From NCBI RefSeq assembly GCF_015500055.1, contig NZ_CP045492.1:940501-1004500 (forward strand): a DNA stretch of 64,000 nucleotides, given 5' to 3'. Source of the DNA: Mesorhizobium sp. NBSH29. GTDB lineage: Bacteria; Pseudomonadota; Alphaproteobacteria; Rhizobiales; Rhizobiaceae. A program made the translations under genes and the position numbers. Shown here piece by piece: positions 58,016 to 64,000 of this stretch. The number at the start of each line of letters is the position of its first letter. The stretch's first letter is position 1. The notes under the pieces are model-generated. The model was given only the letters and a program-made list of their open reading frames with translations. It ran no database searches and was not told the DNA's origin.

Positions 58016-58936
58016 TTAGGTTCGCTTTTGAGAGCCAAGGCTCCCCTCTAGCTCCGTCAGCGCCGGCCGGAGCCTGTAGCCGGTGCGTTGAAGAAGATCG
58101 TTTGCCGCTGCCGCGTCGCGAGAACCGGCTGCCAGAAGAATGGCCGGTTTCACCGCGCCTCCTGACTGTTCCAGGAAGCGGGCCGCAGCTTCCGCGCTAC
58201 AGCCGGAAACGGCTGCCACGATGCTGGAAGCACGTCGCTTCAGCTTGATGTTGTCGGCCAGAACATTGACCATGTAGCCATCATGCACATGCCCAAGATG
58301 CACCGCCATAAGCGTCGATAGCATGTTGAGCGCAATTTTTTGCGCGGTGCCGGCACCCATTCGGGTCGAGCCGGCAATGACTTCCGGCGGCGTGGCAAGC
58401 ACGATGGGTGCATCTGCATGCTTTAGGATCGGCGTATCCGCATTGTTTGCGATGGCAACGGTTGAAAGGCCCGCGCGGCGCGCTTCTTCTAGCGCGGCAA
58501 TCGCATAGGGTGTCGAACCGCTGGCCGAAAGCGCAATCAGGCAGTCGCCGCGCACGAGGCCGGCCTCGGCAAAGTCGCGCACCGCCTGTGCAGTGTCATC
58601 CTCGGGCGAACCGGCAAGATCGTATAGGGCGGCCTGGCCACCGGCCAACATAATGGCGATGCGCTCGCGGCCAATGCCGTAGGTGCCAGGCAGTTCAAGA
58701 GCGTCGGCCATTGCCATAAGCCCGGAACTTCCTGCCGCCGCATAGCCGATACGACCGCCGGCCTTGAGTGCGCTGGCGGCAAGTTCAGCAGCCTTGGCTA
58801 TTTGGGGAATGGCCGAAGTGACGGCGCGGGCGGCTTCCGCCTGTGCGTCGGCAAGAATGGAAAGCACGGCTTCCGGGCCCAGCAGATCCAATCCGCCGGC
58901 CTTTGGGTGCTGCTCTTCGGTCTGCGCAACGGCCAT
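58016..58936 (-). CDS. murQ: N-acetylmuramic acid 6-phosphate etherase
   Basis: A 306-residue SIS-domain lyase that splits MurNAc-6-phosphate to GlcNAc-6-phosphate and lactate. ALSASGSTPYAIAALEEA and AGSTRMGAGTAQKIALNMLST are the family hallmarks, and AGSPEDD holds the Glu taken as catalytic in E. coli MurQ. The C-terminal UBA-like helical part (AEAAARFLEQSGGAVK) is present. ATG at 58936 follows GGGAGG. First gene of the ABC operon, divergent from the kinase/nagA operon across a 197-base region with paired TGGTA boxes. Confidence 0.93.
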   Translation of the reverse strand: MAVAQTEEQHPKAGGLDLLGPEAVLSILADAQAEAARAVTSAIPQIAKAAELAASALKAGGRIGYAAAGSSGLMAMADALELPGTYGIGRERIAIMLAGGQAALYDLAGSPEDDTAQAVRDFAEAGLVRGDCLIALSASGSTPYAIAALEEARRAGLSTVAIANNADTPILKHADAPIVLATPPEVIAGSTRMGAGTAQKIALNMLSTLMAVHLGHVHDGYMVNVLADNIKLKRRASSIVAAVSGCSAEAAARFLEQSGGAVKPAILLAAGSRDAAAANDLLQRTGYRLRPALTELEGSLGSQKRT

Positions 58937-58960
58937 GTAATGCCTCCCTGAATAGGACAA

Positions 58961-58976
58961 TACCAAAAACGTACCA
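58961..58976 (-). promoter_or_regulatory. Paired TGGTA operator before murQ
   Basis: TACCA at 58961-58965 and 58972-58976 (TGGTA on the minus strand), 11 bases apart start to start, 25-40 bases before the murQ ATG. The same arrangement and spacing occurs before the divergent kinase gene. The likely regulator is the neighbouring GntR protein. Confidence 0.6.
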
Positions 58977-59093
58977 CTTGTCTAGCAGCGTTAACGAATA
59001 TTTCGGTTTTGCGATTAGCATCGCAGAAAATGACAGAAAAGATCGAATTTTAGACATTAGCTGAAAAAGGCGGGCATTTTAGGGCTTGGCTAT

Positions 59094-59109
59094 TGGTATT
59101 TTATTGGTA
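59094..59109 (+). promoter_or_regulatory. Paired TGGTA operator before the kinase/nagA operon
   Basis: TGGTA at 59094-59098 and 59105-59109, 11 bases apart, followed by TTGTTG; 25-40 bases before the GTG start at 59134. Mirrors the site before murQ in spacing, distance and orientation. Confidence 0.6.
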
Positions 59110-59133
59110 TTGTTGTTGGACAGGAGGATCACC

Positions 59134-60012
59134 GTGGAATTTGTGCTCGGCATCGATGGCGGCGGAACCAGCTGCAGGGCAGCCCTTGCGCATGCGGATG
59201 GCACGATCCTGGCCCGCACCAAAAGCGGTGCCGCAAACATCCGCACCGACCTGACCGGTGCGCGTTCCAATATCGTTGATGCCGCGACACAGGCGTTTGT
59301 GGCTGCCGGCCTTGATCCTGGCCTGCTCAGTCGAACGCCAGCGGTTCTAGGGCTGGCAGGTGCCAATGTCGGCACCTATCGCCAGCAGCTCACCGCGATC
59401 CTGCCTTTCAGCGACAGCCGAGTCGAGACCGATGCCGAGATCGCACTTGAGGGCGCGATCGGCTCGGGCGATGGCGCCATTGCCGTCCTCGGAACCGGCA
59501 CCGCCTATATGGTGCGTCGCAACGGCGTGGCGCGTCCGGTCGGCGGCTGGGGCTTCATGATCGGCGACCAGGCAAGCGGCGCACGCATCGGCCGCGACCT
59601 GCTGGAACAGACGCTGCTTGCCCATGACGGCATCCGTCCCGCCTCTGCCCTGACCAGCGAGATGCTGGCGGTGTTTCGCGGCAATCCGGAAGATGTCGTG
59701 GAGTTCACCACTCATGCCAAGCCCGGCGATTTCGGCGGCTTTGCACCAAAGGTGTTCGAACATGCCGCCTCAGGCGATGCGGTCGCGTCCTTGATCATCG
59801 ATCGCGCTGTCGCCGATGTGGAGGCCGCATTGAATGTGCTGGATCTGGGCACGGGCGATCCACTCTGCCTGTTGGGCGGCCTGTCGGGGCTCTACGCCCC
59901 CAGATTGTCAGAGCGCTATCAGGCGTTGCTTCGCCCACCCGCGGATGACGCGCTGGGCGGTGCCGTGGCCATGGCCGCGCGCTACTTTTCGTCGAAAAGG
60001 CCAACGCGATGA
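59134..60012 (+). CDS. BadF/BadG-type N-acetylglucosamine kinase-like protein
   Basis: A 292-residue ASKHA-fold kinase. FVLGIDGGGTSCRAAL is phosphate-1, VLGTGTAYM phosphate-2, and GGWGFMIGDQASGARIGR the sugar/adenosine loop, as in eukaryotic NAGK and bacterial GlcNAc kinases. It likely phosphorylates GlcNAc (or MurNAc) at C6 to feed MurQ and NagA. The GTG at 59134 is preferred: AGGAGG is 6 bases before it; a longer upstream start would read through the operator. Overlaps gntR (ATGA). Confidence 0.88.
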   Translation: MEFVLGIDGGGTSCRAALAHADGTILARTKSGAANIRTDLTGARSNIVDAATQAFVAAGLDPGLLSRTPAVLGLAGANVGTYRQQLTAILPFSDSRVETDAEIALEGAIGSGDGAIAVLGTGTAYMVRRNGVARPVGGWGFMIGDQASGARIGRDLLEQTLLAHDGIRPASALTSEMLAVFRGNPEDVVEFTTHAKPGDFGGFAPKVFEHAASGDAVASLIIDRAVADVEAALNVLDLGTGDPLCLLGGLSGLYAPRLSERYQALLRPPADDALGGAVAMAARYFSSKRPTR

Positions 60013-60785
60013 ACGACGTGGCTGAGAGCATGTTCGCCACGCTGAGGCGCGATGGCCACAATGGCGCGCCACTCTATCTCAGGCTCAGACGCTCAATCGA
60101 GGCGGCGGTCGAAAGTGGCCAGATCGGCCCCGGTGACGCGCTGCCTTCCGAAAGGGATATTGCCACCCTGGCAGACATCTCGAGGGTGACTGTACGCAGG
60201 GCAGTTCAGGATCTGGTCAAAGGCGGCATTCTGGTGCAGCGCCATGGGTCGGGGACGTTTGTGGCGCCACGGCGCGAGCGCGTCGAGCAGTCATTGTCGC
60301 AATTGACCTCCTTCACCGAAGATATGGCGCGACGCGGCATGACGGTGCGCTCCCGGTGGCTGGATCGCGGTGTGTATCAACCATCTCCGGATGAAATGAT
60401 GGTGCTCGGCCTGTCTTCTAAAGACCTCGTATCCCGGGTTTCACGCCTGCGCATAGCCGATGGAACGCCGCTGGCCATCGAGCGCGCGTCGCTCTCCACC
60501 GACGCGCTCCCGGACCCTGTCACGGTCAGCGCCTCCCTTTACCAGGCGCTCGAGAAAACCGGCAACCGTCCCGTGCGTGCGGTGCAACGCATTTCCGCAG
60601 CCAATCTGAGCGACGCCGATGCCGCGCTGCTTGAAGTCCCCACCGCTTCCGCCGGATTGCGCATTGAGCGCATTTCCTATCTCGCAAGCGGCCGCGTCAT
60701 CGAGTTTACCCGCTCCGTATATCGGGGCGATGCCTATGACTTTGTCGCCGAGCTTCAGCTCGGTGGCGGTCGAACCGGAGATTGA
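60009..60785 (+). CDS. GntR/HutC-family transcriptional regulator
   Basis: A 258-residue regulator: N-terminal winged helix with LPSERDIATLADISRVTVRR (about residues 40-60) and HGSGTFV, then a UTRA ligand-binding domain from about 90. HutC-type members in amino-sugar loci (NagR, DasR) respond to GlcN-6-P or GlcNAc-6-P. It is the second gene of the kinase-gntR-sis-nagA operon and probably controls both divergent promoters through the TGGTA pairs. Confidence 0.92.
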   Translation: MNDVAESMFATLRRDGHNGAPLYLRLRRSIEAAVESGQIGPGDALPSERDIATLADISRVTVRRAVQDLVKGGILVQRHGSGTFVAPRRERVEQSLSQLTSFTEDMARRGMTVRSRWLDRGVYQPSPDEMMVLGLSSKDLVSRVSRLRIADGTPLAIERASLSTDALPDPVTVSASLYQALEKTGNRPVRAVQRISAANLSDADAALLEVPTASAGLRIERISYLASGRVIEFTRSVYRGDAYDFVAELQLGGGRTGD

Positions 60786-60787
60786 AA

Positions 60788-61819
60788 TTGAGCAGTGAAA
60801 CCACCCACATGCGGCGCGAGATCGCCGAAATTCCTCAAGCAACGCAGCGTCTGCTGGACAGCGGAGGCAAGGCCCTTGCCGAGGCAGGCCGCGACATCCG
60901 TGCCCGGGACCCGCGCTTTCTGATCACGGTGGCCCGCGGCTCATCGGACCATGTGGCGTCCTACCTCAAATATGCGGTGGAGTTGACGGCAGGCATTCCG
61001 GTTGCCTCCGTCGGCCCGTCCGTCGCATCCATTTACGGCAAGCGGCTGAGACTTGAGGGCTCGGCTTGCCTTTCCATCTCCCAGTCGGGCAAGAGCCCCG
61101 ATATCGTTGCGATGGCACAGGAAGCCAGGCGCGGCGGGGCATTGTCCATCGCGCTCACCAACACGCCGGATTCGCCGCTGGCCGATGCTGCCGATCATAC
61201 GATCGATATTGCCGCCGGCGTGGAAAACAGCGTTGCCGCAACCAAGACCTTCGTCAACTCGGCAGTGGCCGGCCTGGCGTTGATGGCCCATTGCACCGAC
61301 GATGCCGACTTGCTTGCCGCGCTCCAGGCGCTGCCGGAGCATCTGGCGAGGGCGATCGACTGTGACTGGAGCCCGCTTGCCGGCGCGCTGGACGGAGAAA
61401 ACTCGCTCTTCATTCTCGGCCGGGGACCCTCCTTTGCAATCGCCAATGAAGCGGCGCTGAAATTCAAGGAAACCTGCGGCTTGCATGCCGAGGCCTACAG
61501 TGCGGCAGAAGTGATGCATGGCCCGCTGGCACTGGTGAGAAAGGGCTTTCCCGTATTGGCGCTGGCCGCCCGCGACCGCTCGGAGCTGTCCATGGCAGAT
61601 ACCGCCGATACGCTGAGCACAAAGCAGGCTGCGGTGTTTATCACCAGCGACATGGTCAGCCGCGCCCGACCACTGCCGTTTGCTGCAACCGGTCATCCGC
61701 TCACCGATCCGCTTGCCCTGATCGTGTCGTACTACGCATTTATCGAAGCGTTTGCCCGCCAGCGTGGCCTTAACCCCGATGAACCGCGCAACCTGAAAAA
61801 GGTGACTGAAACCCGATGA
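60788..61819 (+). CDS. SIS-domain glucosamine-6-phosphate deaminase/isomerase-like protein
   Basis: A 343-residue protein with two SIS domains, equivalent to the isomerase half of GlmS but without the glutamine amidotransferase half. VARGSSDHVASYLKYAVE, SISQSGKSPDIVAMAQEA and GRGPSFAIANEAALKFKE bind sugar phosphate; HAEAYSAAEVMHGP and the C-terminal NLKKVTETR are typical. It matches NagB-II/AgaS deaminases that turn GlcN-6-P into fructose-6-P and ammonia. TTG at 60788 is the likely start: GGAG is 7 bases before it. ATGA overlap with nagA. Confidence 0.87.
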   Translation: MSSETTHMRREIAEIPQATQRLLDSGGKALAEAGRDIRARDPRFLITVARGSSDHVASYLKYAVELTAGIPVASVGPSVASIYGKRLRLEGSACLSISQSGKSPDIVAMAQEARRGGALSIALTNTPDSPLADAADHTIDIAAGVENSVAATKTFVNSAVAGLALMAHCTDDADLLAALQALPEHLARAIDCDWSPLAGALDGENSLFILGRGPSFAIANEAALKFKETCGLHAEAYSAAEVMHGPLALVRKGFPVLALAARDRSELSMADTADTLSTKQAAVFITSDMVSRARPLPFAATGHPLTDPLALIVSYYAFIEAFARQRGLNPDEPRNLKKVTETR

Positions 61820-62979
61820 GCGCGTTGATCGCCTATTGTGGCGCCCGAATCTTCGACGGCACGACCTTTCACGAGGGCGCCGCCTTGCTGGTTCGCGGCG
61901 ACACGGTCGAGGCGATCGTCCAGGCCGATGCGGTGCCGCAGGAGGTCGGGCAGGTCACCCTTGCCGGCGGGTTGCTGGTACCGGGCTTTGTCGACCTGCA
62001 AGTCAATGGCGGCGGCGGCGTGATGCTGAATGACCAGCAGGATGTCGAAACCATCCGGACCATCTGCGCCGCCCATGCTCGCTTTGGCACCACGGCCCTT
62101 TTGCCAACGCTGATCACCGACACGCCAGAAATCACCCGCGCTGCCGTTGCAGCCGGTGTCGAGGCCGCCCGCCAGAACGTACCGGGCTTTCTCGGTCTCC
62201 ACCTCGAAGGGCCGCACCTTTCGCTGGCGCGCAAAGGCGCTCATGACCCGTCCCTGATCCGCCCGATGCAAGCCGCAGACGAAGCCATGCTGGTGGCAGC
62301 GCGGCAATCACTGCCCAACCTGTTGACCACCATCGCGCCCGAATCCGTGACGCCCCAGCAGGTAGCCGGCCTCGCCGGCGCTGGCATTATCGTCAGCCTT
62401 GGCCACAGCGATGCCGGTGCGCATGCAGCCTTTGCCTATGCCAAAGCCGGGGCCACCGTCGCCACCCATTTGTTCAACGCGATGAGCCCAATCGGCAACC
62501 GTGAACCAGGGCTTGCCGGCGCGGCCATCGCCTGCGCGACGCTGAATGCCGGCATCATCGCCGACGGCATCCATGTTGATGCCGAGACAATGGGGATCGC
62601 GCTCCGCGCCAAGCGCCATCCGGGAAGGATATTCCTGGTCACCGACGCGATGGCCACGATCGGCACCGACATGACCGAATTTACGCTCAACGGTCGCACC
62701 ATCACCCGCGCCAACGGCGGCCTGCGCCTCGCTGACGGAACATTGGCAGGCGCTGATCTCGATATGATTTCCGCAGTTCGTTTCGTAGTCGAAACAATCG
62801 GCCTGCCGCTGGACGAAGCGCTGCGCATGGCCTCGCTCTATCCAGCCCAGGCCATGGGCGTCGATGCCCTTTTTGGTCAGCTTGCCTCTGGCTCTAGAGC
62901 CGACATCGTGCATGTGGGCGAAGGTCTTGACGTTCGCGGCGTGTGGATTGGCGGCGATGCGGTTTTTCCAGCCGCATAA
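61816..62979 (+). CDS. nagA: N-acetylglucosamine-6-phosphate deacetylase
   Basis: A 387-residue amidohydrolase. FVDLQVNGGGGV starts the barrel, HLEGPHLS carries the metal-binding Glu, GHSDAGAHA and ATHLFNAMSPIGNREPG the His ligands, and VTDAMATIGT the catalytic Asp. It converts GlcNAc-6-P to GlcN-6-P plus acetate, between MurQ or the kinase and the SIS deaminase. Last gene of the operon; converges on phnN after 12 bases. Confidence 0.95.
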   Translation: MSALIAYCGARIFDGTTFHEGAALLVRGDTVEAIVQADAVPQEVGQVTLAGGLLVPGFVDLQVNGGGGVMLNDQQDVETIRTICAAHARFGTTALLPTLITDTPEITRAAVAAGVEAARQNVPGFLGLHLEGPHLSLARKGAHDPSLIRPMQAADEAMLVAARQSLPNLLTTIAPESVTPQQVAGLAGAGIIVSLGHSDAGAHAAFAYAKAGATVATHLFNAMSPIGNREPGLAGAAIACATLNAGIIADGIHVDAETMGIALRAKRHPGRIFLVTDAMATIGTDMTEFTLNGRTITRANGGLRLADGTLAGADLDMISAVRFVVETIGLPLDEALRMASLYPAQAMGVDALFGQLASGSRADIVHVGEGLDVRGVWIGGDAVFPAA

Positions 62980-62991
62980 AGCGGCAGCGAG

Positions 62992-63618
62992 TCAAACCAT
63001 TCCGCCGAGATCAGCGTGGGCAATGGCCTTGCGCAGAATGGCGACAAACTTTTCGCCTGCAATCTCGGGCGCGCCGCTATTGTCGAGGGTGATGACATCG
63101 GCAGCCCGGTCGATTTCTGCGGCCCGCGCCAGTCGCGCCAAAACGTCGCCCCGCGATTCCCGACCACGCGCCGAAAGCCTCTCGGCCAGCACCTCGCGGT
63201 CGGCAGTGATTTCAATCACCGCGATATCCGTATAGCGCAGCCGCAAAGCCGGTAACGCACCGCGCGACAGATTGGCGACGGCGACGCGGCCATGGGCGAT
63301 GGTCTGGTCGACGCTCGATGGCAAGCCGTATTTCAAACCGTGTGCCGCCCAGGATAGCGCGAACGCGCCCGCTGCTTCAGCGACATCAAAATCGGCATCC
63401 GTCAGGCTGTCATGATCTTCGGTCGAGGCATCGCTCGGGCGGGTGACCACACGGCGGACGAAATCAACATCGCCATCAACGCCGAGCGCCGCCCGCGCAA
63501 AGTCGATAATGGTGTCCTTGCCGGCCCCGCTGGGACCGACCACCGCAACAAAAACACCGCCGCGTACCGGAAAATCAGGGCCGGCGATCTCACGCTCGAT
63601 CAGCGCGGATACCATCAT
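62992..63618 (-). CDS. phnN: Ribose 1,5-bisphosphate phosphokinase PhnN
   Basis: A 208-residue guanylate-kinase-like P-loop protein: VAVVGPSGAGKDTIIDFARAA (given in part: VGPSGAGKDT), VRRVVTRPSDASTEDHDSLT and the HGLKYGLPSS substrate region. PhnN makes PRPP from ribose 1,5-bisphosphate in the C-P lyase phosphonate pathway. The ATG at 63618 overlaps the phnM stop (ATGA at 63615-63618). Confidence 0.9.
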   Translation of the reverse strand: MMVSALIEREIAGPDFPVRGGVFVAVVGPSGAGKDTIIDFARAALGVDGDVDFVRRVVTRPSDASTEDHDSLTDADFDVAEAAGAFALSWAAHGLKYGLPSSVDQTIAHGRVAVANLSRGALPALRLRYTDIAVIEITADREVLAERLSARGRESRGDVLARLARAAEIDRAADVITLDNSGAPEIAGEKFVAILRKAIAHADLGGMV

Positions 63619-64000
63619 GCGACACGGCGTCCTTCGCGCCAGACGGTGCGGACCACCGGAATGTGTTCATCAAGTCGTACCCGCACCATATCAGCGCGGC
63701 GGCCAATCTCGATCTGTCCGCGATCATGCAGACCCACCGCCTCGGCCGGATTTTTCGAGACCATCGCGACTGCCTGCGGCAGTGAAACAGCATCCACCAC
63801 TTCACTGAGGAAGAATGCCGACTGGATAAGGCTGAAGGGAATGTAATCCGACGAAAGAATATCCAGCATGCCGCCTTCGGCCAGCGTGCGCGCCGACACA
63901 TTGCCCGAATGCGAACCGCCGCGCACCACATTGGGCGCGCCCATCAGGACGCCAAGGCCTGCATCCTTGGACGCCTTGGCCGCGGCAGCTGTCGTTGGGA
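63615..64000 (-). CDS. phnM: PhnM, C-P lyase pathway diphosphatase (3' part; runs off the window)
   Basis: The C-terminal 128 codons of an amidohydrolase matching PhnM, which hydrolyses alpha-D-ribose 1-methylphosphonate 5-triphosphate. MGAPNVVRGGSHSGNVSA, LSSDYIPFSLIQSAFFL and GQIEIGRRADMVRVRL are visible. The 5' part lies beyond 64000, so length and start cannot be given. Coupled to phnN. Confidence 0.9.
   Translation of the reverse strand, partial: PTTAAAAKASKDAGLGVLMGAPNVVRGGSHSGNVSARTLAEGGMLDILSSDYIPFSLIQSAFFLSEVVDAVSLPQAVAMVSKNPAEAVGLHDRGQIEIGRRADMVRVRLDEHIPVVRTVWREGRRVA

Overview
This window is chromosomal DNA from an alphaproteobacterium of the order Hyphomicrobiales (Rhizobiales), probably near Phyllobacteriaceae, Brucellaceae or Rhizobiaceae. 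The reasons are gene order and protein type: amgK/murU-addB-addA-trxA facing folC-accD-trpA-trpB-trpF, an infC that starts with ATT, an RpoH-type promoter before dnaK, a PmtA-type phospholipid methyltransferase, the BTLCP cysteine peptidase, and an amino-sugar cluster that I recall from Sinorhizobium meliloti. Genus and species cannot be fixed by eye. I saw no rRNA, tRNA, CRISPR array, prophage or insertion sequence.

Layout. 1-8.1 kb (+): end of an AmgK-like sugar kinase, a MurU-like nucleotidyltransferase, AddB and AddA (double-strand break repair) and thioredoxin, with four-base overlaps joining the first four genes. 8.1-16.7 kb (-): folC, accD, trpA, trpB, trpF, a YgjP-type metallohydrolase, a DUF2852 membrane protein, a BenE-type transporter and an alpha/beta hydrolase. 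16.8-23.7 kb (+): infC, an isoprenylcysteine-methyltransferase-like membrane protein, rpmI-rplT, pheS-pheT and an oxidoreductase. 23.7-33.1 kb: chaC, dnaK, dnaJ, pmtA, a flavin reductase, a histidine-phosphatase-like protein, pyrF, a DUF1330 protein, a PHA depolymerase and a transglutaminase-like peptidase. 33.1-36.5 kb (-): comM, gshB, pncA.

36.6-47.5 kb is the most interesting accessory region. A tightly coupled (+) operon encodes a molybdenum hydroxylase (separate FAD subunit plus fused FeS-molybdopterin subunit), a 6-hydroxynicotinate-reductase-like Fe-S protein, an ApbE-like UPF0280 protein, an AA_synth-family protein and a MarR regulator. It converges on a (-) hydantoinase/oxoprolinase pair, hyuA-hyuB. 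Nicotinamidase (pncA) lies divergently on one side and ferredoxin-NADP reductase (fpr) divergently on the other. A near-identical 14-bp palindrome lies in both divergent regions. I infer a regulated hydroxylate, reduce, ring-open pathway for an N-heterocycle, possibly nicotinate.

48.7-52.1 kb (+): deoC and a two-domain aldehyde dehydrogenase. 52.3-64 kb: an amino-sugar system. A (-) operon holds murQ, a binding protein, two permeases, a Gfo/Idh oxidoreductase and an ATPase. The divergent (+) operon holds a BadF-type kinase, a GntR regulator, an SIS deaminase/isomerase and nagA. Paired TGGTA boxes lie before each operon, a large RIME-like inverted repeat separates the two permease genes, and a strong hairpin follows the binding-protein gene. 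The window ends with phnN and the 3' end of phnM.
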